Source: Isoptericola jiangsuensis
GTDB taxonomy: Bacteria > Actinomycetota > Actinomycetes > Actinomycetales > Cellulomonadaceae
Direction of reading: 5' to 3'
DNA: 64,000 nucleotides
Assembly (NCBI RefSeq): GCF_002563715.1
Contig: NZ_PDJJ01000001.1
Location: 248,001-312,000 of the forward strand
Below the pieces are notes generated by a model, which was given only the letters and a program-made list of their open reading frames with translations, searched no databases and was not told the origin of the DNA. A program made the translations under genes and the position numbers. Shown here one piece after another: positions 34,118 to 43,562 of the stretch. How positions within the stretch are numbered: the stretch's first letter is position 1; the number at the start of each line of letters is the position of its first letter.

Positions 34118-34223
34118 CCCAGTGGCCGGGCGGCGCCGCACCGTGCCGTCCACCCACCCCTTGGCCGTCGTGCACCCGTGCGCCCCTGCGCACCCGACGG
34201 CGCCCCGACACCGGGAGACCCTC

Positions 34224-34727
34224 GTGAACCCTCTGACCGAGAAGCAGATCCGCGCGTCCTTCGTCAACGCCTCCCAGCGGGAGGCGAGGCAGGCGACCCT
34301 GCCCGACCTCGCCGACCTCGACTGGGACCGCCTCGACTACCTGGGCTGGACCGACCGCAAGGCCCCGCTGGCGGCGTACGTCGTCGCGGAGGTCGACGGC
34401 GAGCCCGTCGGCATCCTGCTGCGCGCCGCCGACGCGAAGTCCGGCCGCGGCCGCAAGGGCATGTGCGCCTGGTGCGAGGACGTCGTCGACGACGCGGACG
34501 TGTCGCTGTACGTCGCCCGTCGCGCCGGCGCCGCCGGGAAGGCCGGCAACTCCGTCGGCACGCTCGTGTGCACCGACTTCGGCTGCTCCCGCAACGTGCG
34601 TCGTCGCCCGATGGCGTTCGAGACGGGCAACGACCCGGAGCGTCGCGCCGCGTTCGTGCAGGGCCGGGTCGACGGGCTGCGCGAGCGGTCCGCCCGGTTC
34701 CTCGCCGAGGTCGCCAGCACCCGCTGA
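34224..34727 (+). CDS. FBP-domain protein (FusB-like EF-G-binding zinc protein)
   Basis: 167 aa, GTG start. The C-terminal treble-clef zinc finger has CAWC (residues ~76-79) and CTDFGC (~114-119). The N-terminal part carries ASFVNASQREARQATLP and LDYLGWTDRKAPLAAYVV, as in actinobacterial FBP proteins. The family includes FusB/FusC, which bind elongation factor G and free it from fusidic-acid-stalled ribosomes. Chromosomal members probably act in ribosome rescue or low-level tolerance. It is preceded by a small ORF that may control it. Confidence 0.85.
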   Translation: MNPLTEKQIRASFVNASQREARQATLPDLADLDWDRLDYLGWTDRKAPLAAYVVAEVDGEPVGILLRAADAKSGRGRKGMCAWCEDVVDDADVSLYVARRAGAAGKAGNSVGTLVCTDFGCSRNVRRRPMAFETGNDPERRAAFVQGRVDGLRERSARFLAEVASTR

Positions 34728-34844
34728 CCGTCCGGCGGCCGGAGCGGGCGTCCCCGGTGGGGGTGCTCGTTCCGGTCGCGGCGCCCGGGCGCCGGGCGTA
34801 CGTTCGGGGACGCGTCAGACGAACCGGACACCTGGGAGGCCGAC

Positions 34845-35108
34845 ATGACCGTCAGCGGCATCATCACCGCCATCATCATCGGTGCGATCATCGGCGCGCT
34901 CGGCCGGCTGGTCGTGCGCGGCAAGCAGAACATCTCGATCCTCGTGACGATCCTCGTGGGGATCGTGGCCGCGCTCATCGGCACGTGGATCGCCGACCTC
35001 ATCGGCGTCAAGGACACCGGCGGCATCGACTGGATCGAGCTGGCGCTGCAGATCGGGCTGGCGGCGATCGGCGTCGCGCTGGTGGCAGGCGCCTCCGGTC
35101 GGAAGTAG
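34845..35108 (+). CDS. GlsB/YeaQ/YmgE family stress membrane protein
   Basis: 87 aa, ATG behind TGGGAGG. Three short membrane segments with the glycine-rich IIIGAIIGALGRLVVRG, LVTILVGIVAALIGTWIAD and a C-terminal IGLAAIGVALVAG. This is typical of transglycosylase-associated (GlsB) proteins induced by general stress. Function in envelope maintenance is assumed from the family. It is followed by a strong bidirectional hairpin. Confidence 0.92.
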   Translation: MTVSGIITAIIIGAIIGALGRLVVRGKQNISILVTILVGIVAALIGTWIADLIGVKDTGGIDWIELALQIGLAAIGVALVAGASGRK

Positions 35109-35123
35109 CCGGCGCCGACCGCA

Positions 35124-35160
35124 CGACGCCCCCGCACCGGTCCTCGGTGCGGGGGCGTCG
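35124..35160. terminator. 16-bp perfect hairpin between convergent genes
   Basis: CGACGCCCCCGCACCG pairs with its exact complement around a 5-nt loop, between glsB and the convergent ABC permease (stop at 35171). It serves as a terminator for both directions. Confidence 0.8.
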
Positions 35161-35170
35161 TCGTCGGTCG

Positions 35171-36808
35171 TCAGCGCGCGAGGTCGCGGCGCCGGAACCC
35201 GGCGAAGCCGATCGCGAGGAACCCCGCGGTGACGAGGGTGATCCAGCCGAGCCCGGTGAGGTCGACGTCCGTGACGGTGACGTTGGGGACGTGCCAGAAC
35301 GGGCTGATGCCGAGCACCCAGTCGTCGAGGCCGAACGTCGGGCCGAGCAGGGTGAGGCCGAACGAGAGCAGCACCCCGGCCCACGCCGCGATGCTGACGG
35401 CGGGGCGGGCGCCGACGACGGCGACGGACACCGCGACGACCGTCCACACCGCCGGGACGGTCGCGACGGCCTGGAGCAGGACGTCGCCGAACTCGACGCC
35501 GAGGTCGGCGGTCGACGCGAGCCAGGCGACGAACACGCCCGCGACGAGCACGTACAGCGTCGAGCTCGCCAGGGCGAGCAGCACGTTCGCCGCGTAGTAG
35601 CGGGGCCGGGACACGGCGGTGGCGAGCAGCGGCTCGACCCGGTCCTCCGTCTCCTCGCTGCGGACCTTCAGCAGCACCTGCACGCCGGGCACCGACGCGA
35701 TGATCCCCACGAGGGACAGGATCGTCACGAGGAACGCCGACACGAGCTGCTCGGGGCCGGTCGCCCCGGCAGCCATGACCTGCTGCACCGCGGAGTCGCC
35801 CGCCAGGATGTCCGTGATCGACGTGGCGAAGTAGCCGAACACGACGCCGAGCAGCACGAACGCGATCACCCAGGTGACGATCTGCCCGCGGTTCAGGCGG
35901 ACGGCGAGCCGCCACGGCGTGCGGGTGGTGCCGCGCGCGGGGCCGGGGCCGGGCTTGATGGTGCCCTGCCCGAAGTCGCGGCCCGCCTGCAGCGCGAACG
36001 CGACCACGAGCAGCACCGCCGTCAGCGCGACGGCGAGCAGGAGCGGCCACCAGCGGTCCCCGGTGGCCGGGCGGGTCTCGGTCATCCACGACAGCGGGTT
36101 GACCCAGGAGGTCCACTCCGGCGCCTCGACCGAGTAGGCGAACCCGCGCAGCACGAAGAGCGCCCCGAGGGTTCCCACCGCCATCGACGTCGCGGTGCGG
36201 GCGTCCGCCCCGATCTGCGCGGTGACCGCCGCGACCCCCGCGAACATCCACCCCGTCGCGGTGAAGGTGGCGCCCAGCAGCAGCGAGGGACCCCACGAGC
36301 CGCCGCACAGCACCGTGACGAGCGCGCTGACGACGCCGACCAGCAGCGACCCGATCAGCGCGATCGCCGCCCCGACGAGCAGCCGGCTGCCGCGACCCAG
36401 CACGCCCGACGCCAGGAGCTCGGCCTGCCCGGAGTCCTCCTGCGCCCGGGTCGCGCGCACGACGGCGAAGATCGCGCCGAGGGCCGCCAGGAACCCGCCG
36501 AGCGCCAGCGCGCGCCACGCGTTGAAGCCGTCGGCGGTGGTCAGGTCGTAGGCCGGACCGAAGATCAGGCCGAGCGCCGGGTTCGCCCCGACGGCCCCGG
36601 CCAGCGCCTGCCGGGACTCCAGGGTGGGGAACACCCACGGGTACACCAGCACCGACGACGCCGACAGCACGGTGACGATCGCGACCCACGGGGCGAGCTT
36701 GCGCCCGTCGTGCCGGAGGGAGGTGCGCAGCAGCGGCCGGGTGCCGGCCAGGGCGCCGCCGCGGGCGGGTGCGCGGTGGGCGGCGCGGGTCGCGGTGGCG
36801 GTGCTCAT
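35171..36808 (-). CDS. ABC exporter permease, 12-TM antibiotic-exporter type
   Basis: 545 aa, about 12 membrane segments in two similar halves. The start ATG at 36808 overlaps the ATPase stop (ATGA). The layout and motifs ([35 protein letters not shown] in parts, [37 protein letters not shown]) are those of fused two-half permeases of actinobacterial polyketide/tetronasin-type exporters. It works with the ATPase at 36805-37722, probably one ATPase dimer per long permease. Substrate unknown. Control by the divergent TetR is likely. Confidence 0.87.
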   Translation of the reverse strand: MSTATATRAAHRAPARGGALAGTRPLLRTSLRHDGRKLAPWVAIVTVLSASSVLVYPWVFPTLESRQALAGAVGANPALGLIFGPAYDLTTADGFNAWRALALGGFLAALGAIFAVVRATRAQEDSGQAELLASGVLGRGSRLLVGAAIALIGSLLVGVVSALVTVLCGGSWGPSLLLGATFTATGWMFAGVAAVTAQIGADARTATSMAVGTLGALFVLRGFAYSVEAPEWTSWVNPLSWMTETRPATGDRWWPLLLAVALTAVLLVVAFALQAGRDFGQGTIKPGPGPARGTTRTPWRLAVRLNRGQIVTWVIAFVLLGVVFGYFATSITDILAGDSAVQQVMAAGATGPEQLVSAFLVTILSLVGIIASVPGVQVLLKVRSEETEDRVEPLLATAVSRPRYYAANVLLALASSTLYVLVAGVFVAWLASTADLGVEFGDVLLQAVATVPAVWTVVAVSVAVVGARPAVSIAAWAGVLLSFGLTLLGPTFGLDDWVLGISPFWHVPNVTVTDVDLTGLGWITLVTAGFLAIGFAGFRRRDLAR

Positions 36809-37722
36809 CGGGCGACCTCGGGCGCGGCGTCGGCGGGGGCGTCGTCCTCGTAGAGCTTGAGGAACAGGCTCTCCAGGGACGGCGGCTCCACCGTGAGGGA
36901 GGCGAGCCCGTACCCGGTGAGCAGCGTCATCGCGTCGCCGATGCGCGCCGACTCGACGGTGGCGGACAGCCGCGTGCCGTCCAGGTGGACGTCGTGCAGC
37001 GCCGTCAGGTCCGCCGGGTCGGGGGCGCGGTCCAGCACGGCGTGCACGGTCGTGCGGACGTCGCCGCGCAGGTCGGTCAGCGTGCCCGTCTGCACGATGC
37101 GGCCCTCGCGGATGATGCTGAGGCGGTCGGCCAGCGTCTCCACCTCGGCCATGATGTGGCTCGACAGCAGGACGGTCGCGCCGCGCTCCTTCGCCTCGCC
37201 CACGACCTCCTGGAAGACGGCCTCCATGAGCGGGTCCAGGCCGCTGGTCGGCTCGTCGAGGACGAGGAGCTCGACGTCGGACGCCAGGGCCGCGACGATC
37301 GCGACCTTCTGCCGGTTGCCCTTGGAGTACTGCCGCCCCCGCTTGGTGGGGTCCAGCTCGAACCGCTCGACCAGGTCGGCGCGCCGCCGCTCGTCGAGGC
37401 CGCCGCGCATCGTGCCGAGCAGGTCGATCGCCTCGCCGCCCGTCATGCCGGGCCACAGCGACACGTCGCCGGGGACGTAGGCGAGCCGGCGGTGCAGGTC
37501 GACGACGTCGCCCCACGGATCCTGCCCGAGCAGGCGGACCGTGCCGCCGTCCGCCCTGAGCAGGCCGAGCAGCACGCGGATCGTCGTCGACTTCCCGGCG
37601 CCGTTGGGGCCGAGGAAGCCGTGCACCTCCCCGGCCTCGACGTGCAGGTCCAGGCCACGCAGGGCCTCGAACTTCCCGAAGGACTTCGTCAGTCCGTCGA
37701 CCTCGATCACGGGTGCGCTCAT
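36805..37722 (-). CDS. ABC exporter ATPase
   Basis: 305 aa. Walker [10 protein letters not shown] (residues ~38-46), Q-loop region, signature YSKGNRQKV (an SxGxxQ variant, usual for drug exporters), Walker [14 protein letters not shown] and the switch His in [11 protein letters not shown]. The C-terminal ~85 residues form the DrrA-type extension. Promoter TTGACT-N17-CATAGT on the minus strand ends 6 nt before the ATG. Divergent from the TetR gene. Confidence 0.93.
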   Translation of the reverse strand: MSAPVIEVDGLTKSFGKFEALRGLDLHVEAGEVHGFLGPNGAGKSTTIRVLLGLLRADGGTVRLLGQDPWGDVVDLHRRLAYVPGDVSLWPGMTGGEAIDLLGTMRGGLDERRRADLVERFELDPTKRGRQYSKGNRQKVAIVAALASDVELLVLDEPTSGLDPLMEAVFQEVVGEAKERGATVLLSSHIMAEVETLADRLSIIREGRIVQTGTLTDLRGDVRTTVHAVLDRAPDPADLTALHDVHLDGTRLSATVESARIGDAMTLLTGYGLASLTVEPPSLESLFLKLYEDDAPADAAPEVAR

Positions 37723-37728
37723 GAGCCC

Positions 37729-37775
37729 ACTATGAATTCACCACCCGATGAAGTCAACAGGGGGTGAGTTAGAGT
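37729..37775. promoter_or_regulatory. Divergent leaderless promoters of the ABC exporter and tetR
   Basis: Minus strand: TTGACT (37752-37757), 17-bp spacer, CATAGT (37729-37734), then 6 nt to the ATPase ATG. Plus strand: -10 TAGAGT (37770-37775), then 6 nt to the tetR ATG. Between them GAATTCACCACCC and GGGGGTGAGTTAG form an imperfect dyad, a candidate TetR operator covering both promoters. Confidence 0.65.
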
Positions 37776-37781
37776 CGTGCC

Positions 37782-38408
37782 ATGAGCGACTCCGCCCCCC
37801 GACGACGACCCGGCCGACCGGCGGGCACCACCGGGGCGCGCGAGCAGATCCTCGACGCCGCGCGGAGCGAGTTCGCGGCGCACGGCTACCGCGGCGCCAC
37901 GCTGCGCCGGATCGCCGCCCGAGCAGGCGTCGACCCCGCGCTCGTGCACCACTACTTCGGCGACAAGGACGGCCTCTTCGCCGAGACGGTCGAGCCGCCC
38001 GCCGGCGTGGCCGACCGCATGGCCGAGGCGCTCGCCGGCCCGCCCGACCAGCTCGGGGAACGCGTGGCCCGCACCTTCCTGGGCGTGTGGGAGTCGCCAA
38101 AGACCCGGGACCAGATGCTCACCGTCGTGCGGTCCGCGCTCACCCACGACGTCGCCCGGGACCGGCTCCGCGGACTCGTCCTGGGCCGCGTGCTCGACGG
38201 CGCCCTGGCGGGGACCGTCCCGGAGCACGAGCGGCGGCTGCGCGTCGAGCTCGCCATGACGCAGGTCATCGGCATCGCGCTCGCCCGCTACGTCGTCGAG
38301 CTGGAACCGCTCGCCACGTTGCCCGTGGACGACGTGGTCGCGCTCCTCGCCCCCGCCGTCCAGCGGCACCTCCTCGGGCCGCTGCCCGCCCTGCCGTCGC
38401 AGGGCTGA
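37782..38408 (+). CDS. TetR-family repressor
   Basis: 208 aa. After an Arg/Pro-rich start, the DNA-binding domain spans residues ~18-65: REQILDAARSEFAAHGYRGA, TLRRIAARAGVDPALVHHYFGDKDGLF (split). The ligand domain contains LTVVRSALTHDVARDRLRG and MTQVIGIALARYVVELEPLA, as in TetR_C_17-like repressors that sit beside ABC exporters. It is divergent from the exporter, and the 59-bp gap holds both -10 boxes, so mutual repression is expected. Confidence 0.9.
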   Translation: MSDSAPRRRPGRPAGTTGAREQILDAARSEFAAHGYRGATLRRIAARAGVDPALVHHYFGDKDGLFAETVEPPAGVADRMAEALAGPPDQLGERVARTFLGVWESPKTRDQMLTVVRSALTHDVARDRLRGLVLGRVLDGALAGTVPEHERRLRVELAMTQVIGIALARYVVELEPLATLPVDDVVALLAPAVQRHLLGPLPALPSQG

Positions 38409-38411
38409 GGA

Positions 38412-39263
38412 TCAGGCGCTCGGCACCCGCGCGTCCAGCAGCGCCTCCAGCACCCGCACCACCCCGTGCTCGGCGTTGCTCGGCGCGGTGAACCGTGCGT
38501 GCGCCAGCACGTCCGGGTGGGCGTCCGCCATCGCGAACGACCACTCGGCCGCCGCCAGCATCTCCACGTCGTTGAGGTAGTCGCCGAACGCCATCGTCTC
38601 GTCCGGCCCGACGCCGAGCTCGGCCTGGAGGCGGCGCAGCGCCACCCCCTTGTTCACGCCGTGGTTCATCACGTCGATCCAGTGCGGGCTCGACACGACG
38701 ACCTGGTGCGTCGCACGCAGGTGCACCAGCGCCGGCAGGGTGCCCGTCGCGGAGTCCACGTCGTCGTAGACCGCGACCTTGAGGACCCGGTCGTCGACGG
38801 CCAGCAGGTCGTCCACCACGGTGAGCGCGTTGTAGTAGGTGCGCACGTGGTCCACGAACGCGGCGTCGGACCGCTCCACGTACGCGCCCCGCGTCCCCGC
38901 CAGGACCGCGCCCCCGCCGCGCGTCGTCCCCAGCCCGCGCACCGCGTGCACCACGTCCGCGACGACCGCGTCGTCCAGCATGTCCACCGACACCACCTCG
39001 TCGCCCCGGGTGACCAGCGTGCCGTTCTCGGCGACGATCACCAGGTCCTCGCGTGCGGGCGTCCGGTCCGCCGGGAACGCCGCGGCGATGGTCGCGTGCT
39101 GACGGCCCGACGCCGGCACGAACGTGATCCCGGCCGCGTGCAGCCGGTCCAGCAGGGGGTACAGGCCCTCCGGCACGTCGCCCGCCGGGTCGAGCAGCGT
39201 CCCGTCCATGTCGGTGACGACGAGGCGGATCCGGTCGGGTCGGGGCAGCGGCGAGATCGGCAT
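38412..39263 (-). CDS. Cof-type HAD hydrolase
   Basis: 283 aa. HAD motif I VVTDMDGTLLD (residues ~15-25), motif II in FVPASGRQ, a C2-type cap in the middle, motif III Lys in NHGVNKGVALRRL, motif IV GDYLNDVEML (~222-231). The family dephosphorylates small sugar phosphates or cofactors, and no substrate can be assigned. It ends 3 bp from the convergent tetR gene. It starts at an ATG 6 nt after TGGACT. Confidence 0.92.
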   Translation of the reverse strand: MPISPLPRPDRIRLVVTDMDGTLLDPAGDVPEGLYPLLDRLHAAGITFVPASGRQHATIAAAFPADRTPAREDLVIVAENGTLVTRGDEVVSVDMLDDAVVADVVHAVRGLGTTRGGGAVLAGTRGAYVERSDAAFVDHVRTYYNALTVVDDLLAVDDRVLKVAVYDDVDSATGTLPALVHLRATHQVVVSSPHWIDVMNHGVNKGVALRRLQAELGVGPDETMAFGDYLNDVEMLAAAEWSFAMADAHPDVLAHARFTAPSNAEHGVVRVLEALLDARVPSA

Positions 39264-39347
39264 GGGACCAGTCCATCACGACGCCCCCGGGGCGGTGCCT
39301 CTCGTAGGATGATGCGTCACCTCCCCTTCACCGATCGGACACGCGAC

Positions 39348-41462
39348 GTGAGCACCACGCTCCGCCCCGGGCAGCACCCCGACCAGGACGCCGCGACCCG
39401 CACGGCCGCCCCGGCGGCCCCGACGCCGGTCCGGCTCGAGGTCCAGGCGCTGCGCGCCCTCGCCGTGGTGCTGGTCCTGCTGTTCCACTTCTGGCCCGGC
39501 CGCGTCCCCGGCGGCTACGTCGGCGTCGACGTGTTCTTCGTCATCTCGGGGTTCCTCATCACCGGCCACCTGCTGCGCGAGGTCGAGTCCACCGGACGGG
39601 TCCGGCTCGCACGGTTCTGGGCCCGCCGCGCCCGCCGCCTGCTGCCCGCCGCGTACCTCGTCATCGGCGTCTCGGCCGTCGCGACGTTCCTGCTGGTCCC
39701 GGTCACGCTGTGGCAGCAGTGGTTCCGCGAGACCATCGGCGCCACCCTCTACGTCGAGAACTGGGTGCTCGCCGCCGACGCCGTCGACTACCTGGCCGCG
39801 GAGAACGACCCGTCACCCGTGCAGCACTACTGGACGCTGTCGGTGGAGGAGCAGTTCTACCTGGTGTGGCCGCTGCTCGTCCTCGGCGCCGCGGTGCTCG
39901 CGACCCGCCTGCGCAGGTCGCTGGTCACCGCGACCGCGGTGGTGCTCGGCGTCGCCACCGCGTCGTCGTTCGTGTACTCGCTGTGGCTGACGGTCGCGAA
40001 CCCGTCGTCGGCCTACTTCGTCACCACGACCCGCGCCTGGCAGTTCGGCGCGGGCGCGTTGCTCGCGCTCGTCCTCGCCCGCGGCGTCCGGCCGCTGCCC
40101 GAGGTCGTCCGGGTCGCCCTGAGCTGGGCCGGTCTCGCCGCGATCGCCGGGTGCGGCCTGCTCTACGACGCCTCCACCCCGTTCCCGGGCACGGCCGCGA
40201 TCTGGCCCGTCCTCGCCACGATCGCCGTCATCTGGGCGGGCACCCCCACCGGGACGGCGTCGCCCGCGCCGCTCATGCGCCTGCGCCCCGTGCAGTACGC
40301 CGGCGAGATCTCCTACTCGCTGTACCTGTGGCACTGGCCCGTCATCATCCTCGCGCCGTTCGCCCTCGGCCGGGAGGTGGGCCTGCTCGACCGGGTGCTG
40401 CTGCTCGTCGGCGTCGTCGTGCTGTCCGCGCTCACCAAGCGGTACGTCGAGGACCCGGCCCGGTTCACGCACCGCTGGGGCCTGCAGCGTCCCGGCCGCG
40501 CGCTGGGGCTGACCGCCGTCGTCGCCCTCGCGGTGTCCGCCGTCGCGGGTGCCGGCTGGTACGTCGCCGACGCCCGCGCCCAGGAGCAGGCCGCGGTCGC
40601 GGAACGCCTCGTCGCGGACATGCCGCCCTGCTTCGGCGCCGGGTCGATGGACCCGCAGGACCCCTGCGAGAACCCCGACCTCGACGGCATGCTCGTGCCC
40701 GCCCCCGAGGCCGTCGGCGGGGACTACGCCGACTACCCGGACTGCTGGGTGGAGGGCGACGAGGACGTCCTCAAGGAGTGCACGTTCGGTCCCGTCGACG
40801 ACCCGGACGTCCCGCACCTCGTCCTCGTCGGGGACTCGCACGCCCGCGCCATGCTGCCCGCGTTCATCGCGCTGGCCGAGGAGGGGCGCATCAGCCTCAC
40901 CCCGCAGCTCAAGGCCACCTGCGCGTGGACCACCGGGCAGATGAACTACGACGACCCGCAGCGCTCCGAGACGTGCGAGACCTGGAAGGCGCAGCTGCGC
41001 CCGTGGCTGCTCGACAACGCGGACCGCATCGACGCCGTCGTCACCACCGGCTACCTCAAGATGCTGTCCGGGTCCGCGCCGGAGCAGGTCGAGCGCATGG
41101 CCGCCGACTGGCGTCCCGTCGCCGACGCCGGCGTGCCGATCGTCGCGCTGTCGGACAACCCGTGGCACCGCACCGGCCCGTCGAAGTGCCTCGAGGAGCT
41201 CGACGTCGTCGGGCCCACGAGCTGCGACACGTCCCGCAAGCGCGCCTTCCCGTTCCCGGACACGTTCGCCGGGACCGTCGAGGCCGTGCCGGGCAGCCGC
41301 TACGTCGACCTCACCGACTACTACTGCGACGACCGACGCTGCCCGTCGGTCATCGGCGGCGTCAACGTCTACCGGGACAACAGCCACCTCACCACCACCT
41401 ACACGCGCACCATGGCGCCGTACCTGCTGCGCGAGCTCCGCGCGGTCGACGCGGTCTCCTGA
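39348..41462 (+). CDS. OafA-type membrane acyltransferase with C-terminal SGNH domain
   Basis: 704 aa from the GTG at 39348. TAGGAT (a -10) lies 35-40 nt upstream, and in-frame ATGs at 39309/39312 would overlap it. Acyltransferase_3 domain, ten TMs: EVQALRALAVVLVLLFHFWP, GGYVGVDVFFVISGFLITG, YWTLSVEEQFYLVWPLL, YSLYLWHWPVII. Then the SGNH part: VLVGDSHARAMLPAF (block I Ser), block V DNSHLTTTYTR, with several cysteines. Such fusions O-acetylate cell-surface polymers. Carbohydrate target unknown. Confidence 0.93.
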   Translation: MSTTLRPGQHPDQDAATRTAAPAAPTPVRLEVQALRALAVVLVLLFHFWPGRVPGGYVGVDVFFVISGFLITGHLLREVESTGRVRLARFWARRARRLLPAAYLVIGVSAVATFLLVPVTLWQQWFRETIGATLYVENWVLAADAVDYLAAENDPSPVQHYWTLSVEEQFYLVWPLLVLGAAVLATRLRRSLVTATAVVLGVATASSFVYSLWLTVANPSSAYFVTTTRAWQFGAGALLALVLARGVRPLPEVVRVALSWAGLAAIAGCGLLYDASTPFPGTAAIWPVLATIAVIWAGTPTGTASPAPLMRLRPVQYAGEISYSLYLWHWPVIILAPFALGREVGLLDRVLLLVGVVVLSALTKRYVEDPARFTHRWGLQRPGRALGLTAVVALAVSAVAGAGWYVADARAQEQAAVAERLVADMPPCFGAGSMDPQDPCENPDLDGMLVPAPEAVGGDYADYPDCWVEGDEDVLKECTFGPVDDPDVPHLVLVGDSHARAMLPAFIALAEEGRISLTPQLKATCAWTTGQMNYDDPQRSETCETWKAQLRPWLLDNADRIDAVVTTGYLKMLSGSAPEQVERMAADWRPVADAGVPIVALSDNPWHRTGPSKCLEELDVVGPTSCDTSRKRAFPFPDTFAGTVEAVPGSRYVDLTDYYCDDRRCPSVIGGVNVYRDNSHLTTTYTRTMAPYLLRELRAVDAVS

Positions 41463-41521
41463 CGACCCACCGGAGCCGGACGTCCGGTTCCCGGGGCGGT
41501 CCGATCCGCTAGGTTCGACCC

Positions 41522-42202
41522 GTGCAGCTGCTGGTCGTGGAGGACAACGAGCACGTCGCCGGCGCGCTGGTGTCCGTCCTGGGCAAGCACGGGTACGAGG
41601 TCATCCGTGCGGCCGACGGTGCGAGCGCGCTCGACGCGCTGAACCAGCGCACCGATCTCGTGCTGCTCGACCTCGCCCTGCCGGACATGGACGGCTTCGA
41701 GGTCTGCCGCCGCATCCGTCTGGTGTCCGACACCCCCATCATCATGGTGACGGCGCGCACCCAGCTCGAGGCCCGGGTGCGCGGCCTGGAGCTCGGCGCC
41801 GACGACTACGTCACCAAGCCCTACGACATCCGCGAGGTCCTGGCGCGCATCGACGCCGTGCTGCGGCGGGGGCGCTCGCGGGAGTGGGACGGCCGCGGCG
41901 AGGCCAAGGTGGTCGACGCGTGCGGGCTGAGCGTCGACCTGGCCGCCCGCGAGGTCCGCCGCGAGGACGGCACCGTCGTCGGTCTGACCCGCAAGGAGTA
42001 CGACCTGCTCGCGCTGCTGGTGCGCCACCGCGGCACCGCGCTGGCGCGCGAGCGGATCCTGCGCGAGGTGTGGGGGTCCAGCTGGAAGGGGCTGGGTCGC
42101 ACCCTCGAGGTGCACGTCGCGTCGTTGCGCCGCAAGATCGGCGAGCCCGACGTCGTCGAGACCGTGCGGGGCGTCGGCTACCGCGTCACGGGACGGCGGT
42201 GA
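41522..42202 (+). CDS. OmpR/PhoB-type response regulator
   Basis: 226 aa, GTG start 6 nt after TAGGTT, so leaderless. Receiver: VVEDNEHVA, phosphoacceptor Asp50 in VLLDLALPDMDG, Thr in IIMVTARTQ, Lys in YVTKPYD. Winged-helix output ~125-225 with LTRKEYDLLALLVRH and TLEVHVASLRRKIGE. One base separates it from the kinase gene. It forms a system with the kinase and a TAXI binding protein. Confidence 0.95.
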   Translation: MQLLVVEDNEHVAGALVSVLGKHGYEVIRAADGASALDALNQRTDLVLLDLALPDMDGFEVCRRIRLVSDTPIIMVTARTQLEARVRGLELGADDYVTKPYDIREVLARIDAVLRRGRSREWDGRGEAKVVDACGLSVDLAAREVRREDGTVVGLTRKEYDLLALLVRHRGTALARERILREVWGSSWKGLGRTLEVHVASLRRKIGEPDVVETVRGVGYRVTGRR

Positions 42203-42203
42203 C

Positions 42204-43562
42204 GTGCGCGCACGCCTCATGGCGCTGATCTACGTGCCGATCGCCCTCATCCTGCTCCTGCTCGGCATGTTCTACGTCGTCTCCATCACGCGGGCGCACC
42301 ACCAGGAGGTGTTCCTCGACCGGCTGCGCGACGCCGCCTACCTCAGCATCACCGCGCGGCAGTCGATCCTCACGGACGACCCCACCCTCGTCCAGATCGA
42401 CCTCGACCGGTACCACGAGCTGTACGGGGTGCGGGCCGCCGTCGTGGACCAGGCGGGCGACCCCGTCGCCGTGGCCGGGCTCGACGTCCGGGAGGTCCCC
42501 GAGCGCGCCGCCGCGCTCGCCGGCCACCGCGCCGAGCTGACGACCGACGTCTGGCCGTGGGACACCGACGACATCGTCGTCGCCGAGCCCGTGTTCGACG
42601 GCGGGGACGTCGTCGGCGCCCTCGTCACGTCGTCCGACACCGCGCAGGTGCGGCGCGGCATCTGGTACTCGTGGGCCATCCTCATCGCGGGCGGCGTCGT
42701 GACGGCCCTGCTGGCGCTGCTCGTCGCGGACCGCACGGCGGGCTGGGTGCTGCGTCCCGTGCGCGCCGTCGACCGCGCGATGGAGCAGATGGGCAGCGGG
42801 CGCCTCGACGAACGCATCCCGGCGTCCACCGGCCCGCCCGAGCTGCGCCAGGTCGTCGAGCGGTTCAACGAGATGGCCGAGCGCGTCGAGCACCTCATGC
42901 GGCGCCAGCAGGAGTTCGTCGCGAACGCCTCGCACGAGCTGCGCAACCCCCTCAGCGCCCTCATGCTCCGCATCGAGGCGCTCGCCCTCAGCGTGCCCGC
43001 GGACAGCACGGCGGAGGTCGAGCACGTCCGCGCCGAGGCCGAGCACATGGCGCAGATCCTCGACGCCCTCCTGCTGCTCGCCGAGGACGCCGCCACGGGG
43101 CCGGTCCAGCCCCTCGACGTCGTCGACCTGGTCGAGCGGCACGCCGACGGCTGGCGCCTGCTCGACCCCGCCCGGGAGTTCACGGTGCGCTCGGCGCCCG
43201 GCGCCCTGTGGGGCGCCGCCGACCCGACGGCGCTCGGCGCCGCGCTCGACACCATCGTCGACAACGCGCTGAAGTTCTCCCCGGCGGCCACCCCCGTCGA
43301 GGTCGAGGTCCGTGCCGACGGCCGCATGGTCGAGGTCACCGTGCGGGACCACGGCCCGGGCGTGCCCGCCGACCAGCTCGACCGCCTCACGGACCGGTTC
43401 TGGCGCAGCCCCGGCCACAGCGCCGTGCGCGGTTCCGGGCTGGGGCTCGCGATCGCGTCCGAGCTGCTGGCGTCCGCCGGGGGCGGGCTGCGGCTCGAGC
43501 TCCCCGACGGCGGCGGCCTGCGCGCCCACCTGCTGGTCCCGTCCTGGGAGGACCCCGCATGA
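42204..43562 (+). CDS. Sensor histidine kinase of the TAXI-linked two-component system
   Basis: 452 aa. TM1 ~7-27, extracytoplasmic sensor ~28-150, TM2 ~153-178, HAMP (LRPVRAVDRAMEQMGSGRLDERI in parts), phosphoacceptor His244 in NASHELRNPLSAL, then N box DNALKFSP, G1 DHGPGVP and G2 GSGLGLAIA. The stop overlaps the start of the TAXI binding protein (ATGA), suggesting the two proteins work together in sensing. Confidence 0.95.
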   Translation: MRARLMALIYVPIALILLLLGMFYVVSITRAHHQEVFLDRLRDAAYLSITARQSILTDDPTLVQIDLDRYHELYGVRAAVVDQAGDPVAVAGLDVREVPERAAALAGHRAELTTDVWPWDTDDIVVAEPVFDGGDVVGALVTSSDTAQVRRGIWYSWAILIAGGVVTALLALLVADRTAGWVLRPVRAVDRAMEQMGSGRLDERIPASTGPPELRQVVERFNEMAERVEHLMRRQQEFVANASHELRNPLSALMLRIEALALSVPADSTAEVEHVRAEAEHMAQILDALLLLAEDAATGPVQPLDVVDLVERHADGWRLLDPAREFTVRSAPGALWGAADPTALGAALDTIVDNALKFSPAATPVEVEVRADGRMVEVTVRDHGPGVPADQLDRLTDRFWRSPGHSAVRGSGLGLAIASELLASAGGGLRLELPDGGGLRAHLLVPSWEDPA

